Assembly (NCBI GenBank): GCA_030247855.1
Contig: JAPDRN010000082.1
Coordinates: 98,799 to 162,798, forward strand
From: Knufia peltigerae
Taxonomy: Eukaryota; Ascomycota; Eurotiomycetes; Chaetothyriales; Trichomeriaceae
Length of the DNA: 64,000 bases
Reading direction: 5' to 3'
Shown here: positions 30,413-40,636 of the stretch, one piece after another
How positions within the stretch are numbered: position 1 is the stretch's first letter
Layout: each line of letters starts with the position of its first letter
Program-made: the position numbers and the translations under genes
Notes under the pieces: generated by a model
Databases searched by the model: none
What the model saw: only the letters and a program-made list of their open reading frames with translations
Told to the model about the DNA's origin: nothing

Positions 30413-31345
30413 TCACAACTTTCCTGGCCAGAACCTATCTTTCTTCTTCGCATCTTCTTCCCAGGCAAAGTCATGTGCAAAAACCACCTCGACCGAGGCG
30501 GGATTCTCCCCTGCCAATTTGATCCCATCCTTTGTCGCAGCGTACAGCCGAGCCAGTGTCTCCTTGGTAGTGGGAATGTCCACGTGTATACAACAAATCT
30601 TGCCGGCTTCATCTTTCCAAGTCGCAATGTCCCTTTCCCCGGACAGTAGCCTAACATCATGACATGCATCCCCCGCCAAGCATACGAACCTGGTCGGTTG
30701 GTCCGAGATTCTGCACAATAGATTGATATGGCCCGGGAGATGGCCAGGTGCATCCACGATAAACACACTGCCGTCACCGAAAAAGTCGATGGCATGGGGG
30801 AACAATGCCAGTGGTTTCCACGAGAATTGAGCGTTCCCAGTGCCGTCCGGAGGAGGCAACTCTATCGTTCGTTCAAGGGGGAGAAGGTCAGACTCAAACA
30901 CCATATGCTTGCCTAGGTCGTGTTTCGTCTTCCCATTCAAGAGATCAAGCGCGCCGTTACCGATGATGAATTTTGTCTTGTTGCTGGTGAAGTCTTTGGG
31001 TAGTCCAACGTGATCGTAATGAACGTGGCTGAACATCACATAGTCTATCTGATCTTGGCTTAGACCTCCTGAGGCCAACGACGTGACAACGTCGGGATGA
31101 GTCGAAAGTGGCTGTCGACTATCGAGATGAGACTTCAATGCTGGCGGGTACAGGTTAAGATCCCTTCTTATACCAAGGTCGAATACCAATCGTGTGACTT
31201 TTCCAGAGCTTGCATCTTTGTGTTGGATCAGGAAAGACAGTGAAGGTACAGTGCGTCTGGCATCTGGGTCATTTGGGATGACGAAGAAGCGCTCTGGTAT
31301 CGTTATATGGCCTGCATCGAGGGCGTGCACCGTAACAATCGCCAT
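30413..31345 (-). CDS. metallo-beta-lactamase-fold hydrolase (lactonase-like)
   Basis: Encodes a zinc hydrolase of the MBL superfamily with the layout of N-acyl-homoserine-lactonase-like proteins. A single exon of 310 aa starts at the ATG at 31345 (MAIVTVHALDAGHITIP); the frame continues upstream but without similarity. Metal motifs visible are SHVHYDHVG (HxHxDH, about residues 107-115), PGHLPGH, AGDACHD (bridging Asp) and a last histidine in FAHD. There is no signal peptide, so it is probably cytosolic. The natural substrate cannot be read from sequence; in fungi this family often hydrolyses lactones or esters. The gene sits alone, 3' to the tRNA gene on the other strand. Confidence 0.88.
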   Translation of the reverse strand: MAIVTVHALDAGHITIPERFFVIPNDPDARRTVPSLSFLIQHKDASSGKVTRLVFDLGIRRDLNLYPPALKSHLDSRQPLSTHPDVVTSLASGGLSQDQIDYVMFSHVHYDHVGLPKDFTSNKTKFIIGNGALDLLNGKTKHDLGKHMVFESDLLPLERTIELPPPDGTGNAQFSWKPLALFPHAIDFFGDGSVFIVDAPGHLPGHINLLCRISDQPTRFVCLAGDACHDVRLLSGERDIATWKDEAGKICCIHVDIPTTKETLARLYAATKDGIKLAGENPASVEVVFAHDFAWEEDAKKKDRFWPGKL

Positions 31346-31895
31346 ACCTCGGATCTGCTTATGTTGCCTGAATGAACGTGTCCCGCAATTATGTACAGGG
31401 TGGTGATCTTGCGCCAATTGCTGAGAGCTGAATCGGAGGCTGCTTCAGAGACCGGTTGACTTCCTATGCTGACACACCTTGAAGACGAGTAGAATATAAC
31501 CCCTGGCTCGCTTCTGCAGTTGCCCTTATGCCTGTGAGAGTACCAAAACTCCCCCGCACATCGGCACGGGTTCCCGTCTCATGAGGGGTACAAAGGGAGG
31601 TACCTTCCCCAGCTTTCGCCATTGTTAGCCTGCACATTGAAGAAAGCTTCCAGCTCCTCCAGGTGCCACATTTTGGAGTCCTTTGTTGGAGTGATGGTTG
31701 AGGTGCTAAGCCCAGGTACCAAAATCTGACCTCGGACTACAACCCGTCTAGGCAATGGCTGGGCGTAACGATGGCCGTTCCAACTTGCACCACTGTCTCC
31801 AAAGCCTTGGAGGGAGTGATTAAATGGTTGAGTGATGTGACAGACTTCCGAATGCCTTACGGATGATCTCCAAAGTTGAAGAGAGTCGACCCTTC
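31346..31895. other. intergenic region, 0.55 kb
   Basis: Promoter of the MBL gene and 3' side of the C2H2 gene. A minus-strand ORF (31579-31899) overlaps the end of the zinc-finger gene by a few bases but has no family features; a spliced C-terminal extension into it cannot be excluded. Confidence 0.4.
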
Positions 31896-32675
31896 TCATG
31901 GTTCGTATTTGTCTTTGTTCCGTTGCCTGATTGCCACACTGTGTGGTACAAACTGTAGCGATGACATGGACACCTCGAGCTCATTTATGGCGGCATCCGA
32001 GACACCGTCGCGTGATTTGAGAATTGAGCTTGTCTTGCCGTCTGGTCTCCTGTCGATCAAGCCATTTCTGCCTTTCTCGGGTGTCACAGCGAGGGAGCCA
32101 CGCTTGTTTGTTGACGGTTGCTCGGTCCTGGAACTTTGTCGTTGGTGAGTGCCACTCTGTGCTGGCTCCGTGGCAGTAGAGACTCTCCTCCGACGCCCTT
32201 CCCGCAGCATCGAGGTCGACTTGTCTATGCCATGATCTATGATCCGGAAGTTGTACGCCTTCGGAAAGAGATGCTTGTCAATGAGATGCAGACGCCTTTT
32301 TTGAGGCGTGGAGCATTTCTTGTCACAGTCTTCGACGAAGCAAGCATAAGTCTTCTCACCTTTGGCTTGCAAGGATTCTCGGAAAGGATTGTGATTCTCA
32401 TCAATATGCAAAGTCAGAAAGTGAGCAGTAGGGAAATTCTTGCCGCATGAAGCACAACGATTGGTATGATCCTTGGCATAATGGGTCTCGAAATCTTCAA
32501 TGGTAGAGAATTCGACTGCCTCGCGGTGAGGCGGCAAAGAACACTGCATCACAGCGCTGGAGGGAGACATGTCGTAGGGGGTGAACTTCAAGGGTCGCGC
32601 AGACTCGAATTCTTCCTGGGAATTGTCCTCGTCGCCCGAGGGCACAAGAGAGGAGTCGCGCGACCGCTTGGTCAT
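31896..32675 (-). CDS. C2H2 zinc-finger protein, ZNF511-like
   Basis: 259 aa from the ATG at 32675 (MTKRSRDSSLVPSGDED). The frame extends 17 codons upstream, but that part looks like leader. Two C2H2 units are visible: RCASCGKNFPTAHFLTLHIDENH and YACFVEDCDKKCSTPQKRRLHLIDKH. The second is followed by LFPKAYNF, which is characteristic of the ZNF511 group. The C-terminal 110 residues are basic and disordered, ending near a short conserved-looking MSSLQFVPHSV box. Biochemical role unknown; nuclear location is inferred. The stop at 31896 follows a short unconserved tail, so a small last exon may be missed. Confidence 0.8.
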   Translation of the reverse strand: MTKRSRDSSLVPSGDEDNSQEEFESARPLKFTPYDMSPSSAVMQCSLPPHREAVEFSTIEDFETHYAKDHTNRCASCGKNFPTAHFLTLHIDENHNPFRESLQAKGEKTYACFVEDCDKKCSTPQKRRLHLIDKHLFPKAYNFRIIDHGIDKSTSMLREGRRRRVSTATEPAQSGTHQRQSSRTEQPSTNKRGSLAVTPEKGRNGLIDRRPDGKTSSILKSRDGVSDAAINELEVSMSSLQFVPHSVAIRQRNKDKYEP

Positions 32676-33556
32676 GGCGGTGAGGACCGTCCCTGAAGGA
32701 TCGAGTTCAGCCCATGCACGCTGCAAATAGTGTTGTTTAGGTGCTGCAAGGGAGAGCTAATTGTAGAACATTTCCACGTGCGGTTCTCCGACGCGAGTCA
32801 AATGAGCATTCTGATGCATCTGAAATAAAATTGATTACAGAGAGACAAGGTGCGACAATGGGTATCCAATGACAAGGATCAGGCTGTCAAAAAGACACTG
32901 CGATAGCAGGAATGTGAGGGAAGCCAGGCTGGAAGAGGCAAGGCTGCATCTGAGCCTGAAGAAGGCCGTGCCACCCCTGCTGCTTGCTACTTGGACGTGC
33001 CCTCGGCTCTCTAGGCTTCCCTCTAGGCTTCTCTGGGCCTGATTCAAGCTTAGACGTCCTCCCGGCGGTCATTTACCGAGTCTTATTGGCTGCCTTTTAC
33101 CCCTTCTCTCCTCCCCTGTTTCTCTGTGCATCAAGTCCACTGCCTCATGTCCATGTCAATCTTTCAGGGACATCCTTTTCCTCCACTCGTTGACGTTTCA
33201 GATCCGAAGAGGATGATGCAAGCGTTCCCTCTGCCAGTAACACAGCAACTACTCGAGAAGACCTCGCTCGCCGCTGGCCCAGCTTACAACTTCCAGACTT
33301 CCAGGCTCATCTGTTCCTCTTGACACTGTCGCAGCCATTTCCCAGATCAATTCCCGAAGAGTTCTTGTGTGTTTCAGCGTACGGAGGTCCTTTACTCGAC
33401 ACATGATCTCGACCTGTTCGCAAGAACCACTAGCTTGTCCCCCTTCCCCGTCGCTCCTCGGCCTGCGTTGTTCCCTGTGAAATGCGGACCTGGTAGAAAA
33501 GAGACGAGTGTATCACAATCCCTGCGGCAGGCATCATCAATAAAATCGCAGTCACA
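32676..33556. promoter_or_regulatory. divergent region upstream of the C2H2 gene and STE11
   Basis: 881 bp. Contains repeated CTCTAGGCTTC units around 33010-33035 and several short upstream ATGs on the plus strand (for example near 33146 and 33212) within the likely STE11 leader. No independent gene is supported. Confidence 0.45.
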
Positions 33557-36346
33557 ATGTTGGCTTCCAAACCACCATACACGGTCCCGACTATCCCAAC
33601 TACTACTCAGCAGATTCCTGTTCGAAATTTCTCGGAGGCCACGCAGAGAACCCAGATGTCTTCGCTGGCTCTTCAGGATGGGCTGTTTACTTCCCCTACC
33701 GATTCCGAGTTCTCCGATGTCTATGATGGGCTGGAATCGATAAGAGCATGGGATGAGAAGAAAGTTGGGGAATGGTTACACACTATTCGATGCGGGCAAT
33801 ACGAATCGCTGTTTCAAGCCAACAACTTCACGGGAGAGAGTCTGTTGGAATGTGACCAGAAGATCCTCTCGGAAATGGGCATCAAGAAAATTGGTGATCG
33901 TGTACGCATCAATGTTGCGATCAAACAGCTTCGCAACAAATCCTCATTACTACGCACGAGGAGGAACCGTGATTCTTTGGCGATTCTCGATGGGTTTGCA
34001 GGCACACCTTCATCATCTGATTCGCCTCGAACGCATGCCTCAAAATCACAATCCGGTAGTGCGAAGAGGTTTTCCCGCCAGATCGATGCGTCTGCTCTGC
34101 AAAACTTCAATTCAGCAAGCACAGGATTCAAAGTCGGCTCACGTCCGAGTTCGCCGTTGGCTGATATACACAGCGCAGGCTTGCGGGCACACCGATTCGC
34201 AGGAAGTCCCCTGGATAATAGCAGAACTGGCCAAACCACTGGCTACTTCAGTCAGCCAGGTTCAGCCAGTTCAACATCTGGGAAGCGACCCGAGAATTCA
34301 CCCCAGGTTACGACTGTCCCCTCCAGAGCCAATCACCTGAGACAAAACTCTAGTATCGATGGTCTCACCGCGGGTGGCTTGCCCATAGGGTCTCCTGTCA
34401 TAAAGATAATTCACAATGGTGGACAGACGAAAGTCGTCAACATCAAGTATTGCAAAACTGCGGACGATGTGACCTCGACCGTGCTGAAGAAGCTGCTTCT
34501 CCCAGAGACTCACTTTCGAAACTACTGCTTCTATCTGTTGACTGGTCTTGATCCGGATCCTTCTGCCTGTCGCCGCATTGGTGACTCGGAACTGATGAAA
34601 ATCTGTAGCGATTCGGGCCGGACTGAGAGAAATAGATTAATATTACGAAAGATCAATGATGGGCTTCCCGACGCCGATGACCTACGCAAAGCAGCCAAGA
34701 TTGCGAATGATGAACAACAGATTCTGCACAATAATGCCCTACAGACGAACAACATGCGAAATCAGATCAAGCTTCAAAAGCTTACCGGCGAATCGTGGCA
34801 TCACATTCAAACTCCAATGTCACCAGTCACGACAACCGACCGGAATCGTAACATCATGGCAACTGCTGATGATCTCGAGCGTCAAGAAGCGCAACAGCAT
34901 CTGCGTATCCAAAGCAACCAAAGCACCAAGTTACGGTCGTTTTTCGGCGCTAGACCCCCGAGCGAGATGATCGTCCAGGAATTGACAACCTACTTTCCTG
35001 CTCATCAGCGTGAAGACATTGAGAAGACTATGCGCATGTCAGTTCGCCGTTCACAGCGCATGAGCCGCGCAGCAAGTCGTTTGAGCGTCATGAGCAATGT
35101 CAGCTATGCCTCAAGCCTAAAAGATGCTCCTCCAGTACCCAGCATTCCCAGCATTGCTGAATCCTGGCTCGCCCAGACTCCAGGACAGCCTAGGACGCCC
35201 GCAACGCGACCCTTGTCCGTAATGTCGACCAGATTCAACCTGCCTACCTCCTCATTCCGAGATTCAATTGCATCCTCGACACTACATCCTTTGCAGGAGG
35301 AATCCCCACTAGAGCCAAATCGAAAATCTTACGTGTCCTTCGATAGTGGATCAGACACTGCACTTGGAGGCGAGCTAGTCAGGAGTAGTTTCATCGATGA
35401 TGGAGCTGGCACTCTTGGCTCCGATGTCGTTAACGAACGTCTGTCTGTCATTGTCGCCGAGGATGGCGAGGAGGAAGATCAAGCTCTGACCTCCTTCCTC
35501 AAAGGCAACAGTTTCGATAAGCAGAATTGGATGAAAGGTGATCTTATCGGCGAGGGTTCATTTGGCAGTGTTTACCTGGCCTTGCACGCTGTCACTGGAG
35601 AGCTCATGGCCGTCAAACAAGTCGAACTACCAAATGTGGCCAAGGGAACTGAAAGCGACAAGAAGAAAACATCCATGATTGCTGCCCTCAAACAGGAAAT
35701 TAATTTGCTGCAAGGGCTTCGCCACCCTCATATTGTTCAGTACCTTGGCACATCGTCCGATGAAGAACATCTGAACATTTTCCTAGAGTATGTCCCTGGT
35801 GGATCAATCGCAGGGATGCTCAAACAGTACAATACCTTCCAGGAACCCTTGATCCGCAATTTTACCCGCCAAATTCTCGAGGGCTTGTCCTACCTTCATA
35901 CACGAAATATCATTCATCGTGACATCAAGGGCGCCAATATCCTTGTTGACAACCGCGGTGCCGTCAAGATTTCGGACTTCGGTGTATCCAAGAAAACAAA
36001 CTTTAATGGAATGAATTCCGTGCCTGGGACGAGAACCTCGTTGCAAGGTAGTGTTTTCTGGATGGCGCCGGAAGTTGTTAGGCAATCTGGACAATCCATC
36101 AAATCTGACATCTGGTCTGTCGGATGTTTGATAGTTGAGATGTTCACAGGAGCCAGGCCATTCCCCAGCATGACGACTCTGCAGACACTGTTCGCCGTCG
36201 GCAGCAACAATGAGAAACCTACAATTCCTGAAAACGCAAGTGAAGACGCGAAGAAATTCTTGGACCAAACATTTGAGGCAGATCATGAGAAGAGGCCGGG
36301 TGCAGATGAGCTGTTAAAGGAGAAGTTTTTGCAACCTATGGCTTGA
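33557..36346 (+). CDS. STE11: MAP kinase kinase kinase Ste11/SteC
   Basis: Encodes the MAPKKK of the pheromone/filamentation (Fus3/Kss1-type) cascade. Intronless, 929 aa, from the ATG at 33557. The SAM domain is at about residues 62-130 (WDEKKVGEWLHTIRCGQYESLF; MGIKKIGDRVRI), for Ste50-type partners. A Ras-association-like domain is at about 275-365 (VIKIIHNGGQTKVVNI; FYLLTGLDP). The linker, rich in Ser and Arg, probably contains inhibitory phosphosites. The kinase domain is about 657-926: glycine loop GEGSFGSVY, lysine in LMAVKQVEL, catalytic HRDIKGANI, DFGVSKK, activation-loop GSVFWMAPEVV. All catalytic residues are present. Immediately 3' is a 0.8-kb spacer and then PET191 on the same strand. 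Confidence 0.97.
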   Translation: MLASKPPYTVPTIPTTTQQIPVRNFSEATQRTQMSSLALQDGLFTSPTDSEFSDVYDGLESIRAWDEKKVGEWLHTIRCGQYESLFQANNFTGESLLECDQKILSEMGIKKIGDRVRINVAIKQLRNKSSLLRTRRNRDSLAILDGFAGTPSSSDSPRTHASKSQSGSAKRFSRQIDASALQNFNSASTGFKVGSRPSSPLADIHSAGLRAHRFAGSPLDNSRTGQTTGYFSQPGSASSTSGKRPENSPQVTTVPSRANHLRQNSSIDGLTAGGLPIGSPVIKIIHNGGQTKVVNIKYCKTADDVTSTVLKKLLLPETHFRNYCFYLLTGLDPDPSACRRIGDSELMKICSDSGRTERNRLILRKINDGLPDADDLRKAAKIANDEQQILHNNALQTNNMRNQIKLQKLTGESWHHIQTPMSPVTTTDRNRNIMATADDLERQEAQQHLRIQSNQSTKLRSFFGARPPSEMIVQELTTYFPAHQREDIEKTMRMSVRRSQRMSRAASRLSVMSNVSYASSLKDAPPVPSIPSIAESWLAQTPGQPRTPATRPLSVMSTRFNLPTSSFRDSIASSTLHPLQEESPLEPNRKSYVSFDSGSDTALGGELVRSSFIDDGAGTLGSDVVNERLSVIVAEDGEEEDQALTSFLKGNSFDKQNWMKGDLIGEGSFGSVYLALHAVTGELMAVKQVELPNVAKGTESDKKKTSMIAALKQEINLLQGLRHPHIVQYLGTSSDEEHLNIFLEYVPGGSIAGMLKQYNTFQEPLIRNFTRQILEGLSYLHTRNIIHRDIKGANILVDNRGAVKISDFGVSKKTNFNGMNSVPGTRTSLQGSVFWMAPEVVRQSGQSIKSDIWSVGCLIVEMFTGARPFPSMTTLQTLFAVGSNNEKPTIPENASEDAKKFLDQTFEADHEKRPGADELLKEKFLQPMA

Positions 36347-37119
36347 ATCTGAGTTGAAAGCCCAACCACGGCGAATACCTCGTCTACTGGTGGAAGGTGG
36401 CAAGGACACTGAGCGGTGTCCGGTCAAACATGGCAGACATATGGTTCTTTGTACGACTCTTGGCGTGGGAGTGGTCTGCCAGATGGGTTATTTCAGACAC
36501 AGACTGACATGTATCAAGGTTTTTGAGCTGAAGATAGAGAGAGAGACGGATACTTATGACCTGAGGACGTAATTTTCCCTCTACATTTATTGTACGAGTT
36601 ATTAATGCATACCTTCTGCTTGAGCAATGAAGCTTGAGATTTACATCTGCACATGAAGTATAAGTAATTAACGTACTGCACAACTCGAAGACCATGTATG
36701 CTTGAGCGAGTGTAGTAAAGGAGTGCCTCGACTCGTTACGTGATAAGTCATTTGACGACTTGTCGTACTGTTCTGGATGAGCAGTGCTCAGCCTTGTCTG
36801 TTGCAGGACGAGGCTGCCAGAGTCGGGCTCCACTCGATGCGGCAATTTCGCCGAAGCTCTTCCTTCCCGACTGCGGAAACATCACGCTTAAATAAATCAG
36901 AGTACGGAGTACCGGTTGGAAAGTTGAAGTTGCTTTCGAACACGATTGGAACGATACTTTCTACCTAGGTATACATCGTCGTCGAATTATCGGATCGTCA
37001 TACCCGGTTCAAGGAATACTACGAACCATACAGATCCATCCTTCCATCTAGAGATACCCTTGGCTGCGCTGTGTCGTGTGGTCGGCGGACCACGAGACAA
37101 ACCCAAGACAGAAAAAGAG
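36347..37119. other. intergenic region, 0.77 kb
   Basis: STE11 3' region and PET191 promoter. Holds one exact TACGGAGTA at 36903-36911. No gene is supported. Confidence 0.45.
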
Positions 37120-37591
37120 ATGCCCTCCTCGTGTAAAGACATACGTATGTCATTTGTTCCCGACCCCCACCGGTTCTCTTTTTTGAGGAGTCGTTTCTGA
37201 CCCGTACGTGCGTGCGTATTTAGGCGCCGCTTTGGCAGCGTGCCTACAAAACTCCGACTGTATCATGGTCGACCGCCACACCCCGGTGGAGTGCCTGTCC
37301 TCCCCCCTCCTCGAGACCTTACCGGAACAGTGTCAGCAACTCAAAAAGGGGTTCAGGGAATGTCGGCGAGGGTTGGTCGACATGAGAAAACGCTTCCGAG
37401 GTAACGCTCCCATCTCGACGAGTTTGGAGAACGAAGGTGGTGGCGGTGGTGGTGGTGGCGGCGGCAGTAAATCGGCGCCCCAGCTGTACGGGGGTAAACC
37501 TGCATTCGACGTCGTCGAGGGCATGAGCAAAGAGTCCAGAGGCGAAGTTCAAGGGTTGGGGTTCGATCCGAGTAAGACGAGGGGGTTGTGA
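37120..37591 (+). CDS. PET191: cytochrome c oxidase assembly factor Pet191 (COA5)
   Basis: Encodes a small twin-Cys protein of the mitochondrial intermembrane space needed for complex IV assembly. Exon 1 is only 25 nt (37120-37144); exon 2 is 37224-37591. The 79-nt intron (GTATGT donor, TTTAG acceptor) splits the Arg codon, giving 130 aa. Cysteine spacing is C5-X9-C15, C21-X10-C32 and C45-X9-C55, with the family motif SSCKDIRAALAACLQ and KKGFRECRRGLVDMRKRFRGN. After the conserved core comes a run of about ten glycines from a GGN trinucleotide repeat (37437-37466), then a basic C-terminus (YGGKPAFDVVEG), which is typical. The short first exon decides the start: without it the frame has no suitable ATG before the first cysteine pair. 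Confidence 0.95.
37437..37466 (+). repeat. GGN trinucleotide repeat (polyglycine tract)
   Basis: Ten consecutive GGT/GGC codons inside PET191. Length variation would change the spacer between the CX9C core and the C-terminal motif without shifting frame. Confidence 0.85.
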
Positions 37592-38417
37592 CTTTTGTAG
37601 GAGTTTACAGGAATCACAAAATACGACAAAGGTAAGAAAAAAAACAGAACCATGCGGAAAGTATACCTACACATGATGGACCCTCCCGAGGTGTGCATAA
37701 TTGCTCTTTAAACGACGACGACGACGAGCAAAAACAACATGATACGCAGGAGACAAAAGATGTGCATTGAGGTGCCTTGTCCAATTAGCAGTGGGGAATG
37801 AATGATGCTCGATTGTCTCTCTGAGAATTGTCTGCGTTCCCACCACCAGCGACAAACGACAAGCCGAAGGTTTTGAAGAGACAATCGACAGACACCCTCT
37901 CTACAAACAAGACAGAACAAGGGGAACATGGCAAACCTGAAAAGGCACACTGCTCTCCGGAGAAGATGACGAGGCTTTCAACTGGGGAACTTCGAAAAGA
38001 TCGTGGTCAGGTATAGAACGGATCGGCGAACAGGAGGAAACTGAATCAATTCACCGGTTCAGAACTTTCTCCTTGCGAGCAAGAGATACACCCAGAGTAT
38101 CCAGTCAGACGAAGTGTCAACATTGTTTTGGTTGTGCTGACACGCACGACAATAGGGGAAAAAAGAGAAGCGTGCATGTTCCTGTACATACACGCACGTA
38201 TTGAATGTATCACCACTCTGTCACCAGATATGTATGTACTATAATGTATTACGCGAAAGACAATCAAAAGTCGGCATAATCAAAAGTCCATACTTGACCA
38301 ATGTTGGAATTTTCTGTATCCTTTCTGTTTTTATTGGTGTTCCATAAAATACATTTTCCCACCTCATACCCTTGTTCAAAACCTGGTCAAACACATCGAA
38401 TATGTTTCTTGTTTGGC
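37592..38417. other. intergenic region between convergent genes
   Basis: 826 bp between the PET191 stop and the OST48 stop. Contains a short ACG/GAC repeat near 37713-37727. Spurious ORFs only. Confidence 0.45.
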
Positions 38418-40124
38418 TCATTTCGAGGAGCCCACACTCAACCTCCGTCTCCTCTCGAGTTCCTCCTTGGGAGGTTCACAGTACAACCAGAGGATTGTAA
38501 AACAGACGAATCCGACAATGACACTCCACAGACCCCCGATCCAGGGCCACGCGCCGGAGATGGCCCAAGACCGTGGCCACTCGTCGTGCGCAAAGTGGCG
38601 CACCGTGACCTGGTTCTTTTCTTCAATGGGGGTCAGAAAGGGTCGCTTGTAGTTGACCTTGAAGGCGAAGATGCCGTGCTGGTCGGGTGTCGTAAAGGTG
38701 GTGCTGAACACGGTGCTGTTCGGGGTGGTGGCGGCGGGCGAAAGCGGGATCCGGTGGAAGGGCGAGAGCATCGAAAACTCCAGCTGGAGATCGTCGTTTG
38801 CCGGGATCGTGAACGGCTCCCAGTGGTCCCGGGTGTACTGGGAAATCTCGATCGAGTATTTCTATTATTGTTGTGAGGAAATGGTCAGCAGAGAGCTCCT
38901 AAAGCAAACACACCGAAAAGCAAAATATACAAACGTACCACATCATTTTTGATCCTGTAAATTTCAGGATTGTAGTCTCCGTATCCCGTAACCTCGGTGT
39001 TATTGGAGGAAGGAGCAGGACATGTGCTGCAAGTACCGGGGGCGGTGATCCTGCTCGAGAAGACCTCCTGGTGTTGCACGCTCAGGACCCTCAACACACC
39101 CACCTCCTTGAAAGCCCATTCGGTCAATTGCCTCGCAAACTGCTGGTTCACGGTCTTGACGTTCTTGCCAGACGACGACTTCACGGAAGCGTCGAACCAC
39201 TTGTCTTGTAGCATTTCCAGCGATCCAAGAACGACGAAGCGAGCAGAGTTCCGAGCCTGCATGGCAGAGACGAGCGACAGCTGTGTGCCGGTCGCGAACG
39301 GCTCTTCCAGACTCTCGGCCGACTCTTTCGGGTTGTACGCGTAAGCGGTCGTGGGTGCTTTCAGGATCGACGCAATCAGAGGACTGGCATTGCCCAGCGT
39401 CTGTCCCACTGCTCTCGGAACCGCCAATACTCCATCACCACCGAAGAAGTTGACCGCATCAGGTCTCACTGGGCCGGGACGGTCGAGGAGCAGAACGTCA
39501 TGCTTCTCCGCCGCGGAGACGGTGTCGTAGTTGAAATGGTCCACGACGACCGAGGTCTTATCGGTAGGGAGGGAGATGTCGAATTCGAGGAGGAGGGCCG
39601 AAATGGCAGAGGGTGTTCCGGATTCGGATGACAACCCAAGGAGAACGTTCCCACCCGCGTTGACGTAGTCGAGGAGGATTTTGGGAGTCAATGACGGTCC
39701 GTAGCCTGTGTTCCGAGGTGAGTAAAAAAATGTATGTATATTTTCATCACGACGTTCATGGTCGACGGATGGGTTTCTTGACCTTTCGACTTTGGTGGTG
39801 TCAGAAGTACATGCTCATAGGCCAACTGTCCATGTCGGAAGAGCGAAACGTCGTCCTTCCTCGGGGATTCAAACGTCAACTGAAAGTCGCGGGCTGGTGG
39901 GGGCATCGTCAGTGTTCGTCGTCCAAGATTTCGCCAGAACAGTCGGTTCAAACACCTTTGGGGGAAAGAAACATACCTTCCAGATCGGCCCAGAACTTGG
40001 AATAGTGTCCCTTCTGCGCCTCGTCTTCAAGCACAACCAGCACTCTATCGCCCACGGCGCTCTTTGCGGAGGCTACACCGACACAGGCCACCAACAGAAG
40101 GGAGAGCGACTTGAAGAACCGCAT
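38418..40124 (-). CDS. WBP1: oligosaccharyltransferase 48-kDa subunit (Wbp1/OST48)
   Basis: Encodes an essential non-catalytic subunit of the ER oligosaccharyltransferase, which N-glycosylates proteins. Four exons: 40124-39977, 39893-39783, 39705-38939 and 38861-38418. Donors are GTATGT, GTCAAG and GTACGT, and all junctions keep frame, giving 489 aa. The signal peptide is residues 1-20 (MRFFKSLSLLLVACVGVASA). The luminal GIFT-like domain starts DRVLVVLEDEAQKGHYSKFW and continues with YGPSLTPKILLDYVNAGGNVL. The beta-rich luminal part includes YTRDHWEPF. One membrane helix near the end (IGGLWSVIVGFVCFTILWLY) is followed by a short basic cytosolic tail (EELERRRRL). Assembly of exons into a continuous family match makes the model reliable. 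Confidence 0.95.
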
Positions 40125-40636
40125 TTTTCTCGTCGAAAACGACAACGCCAAAGAAAAAAAATAACTTGTGCAAGGACTCTATGGAAGCATGATCTCGCAG
40201 GCAGGGTGAGGTAGGTAATGTTAACGCAGCAGCGCAGTCTCTCTCCAACTTGTCAAGTAAATCTGTCCACCCCCAAGAGCGGAGTCTGACACGCGGATGG
40301 ACGAAATGCACATATACTCCACCGTTCTACGGTCGGCCATTTTGTCCTATGGGCAAACGAGGCTGAATGTCGCCTGGAAAAGGGGCGATCGAAGAAGGTG
40401 AATGTGTTCACGGCTCAACGTCCGTAGGGACTACATCGGTTAAAGCATCAAACGAGCTCTGAGAAAGGTCGTTGGTGATGCAATGCGTCAAAATCGTACG
40501 AAACTCAAGCTCATCTATCTTCATGAGTCTATTCCTGCCTCAAATAATGCTCCCGTACGTCCTGGAACAAACGCTCAGTAATGAAGGTTAAACAGTTACG
40601 TTGCTGCTGATGATGCCTGCTACAATCAATACAACC
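40125..40636. other. intergenic region, 0.5 kb
   Basis: OST48 promoter and the 3' region of the next gene. No recognisable element. Confidence 0.4.

Noticed and set aside
31579..31899. Minus-strand ORF directly 3' of the C2H2 gene as a separate gene
   Set aside because: No family features, and it overlaps the stop region of the zinc-finger gene; at most a missed terminal exon.
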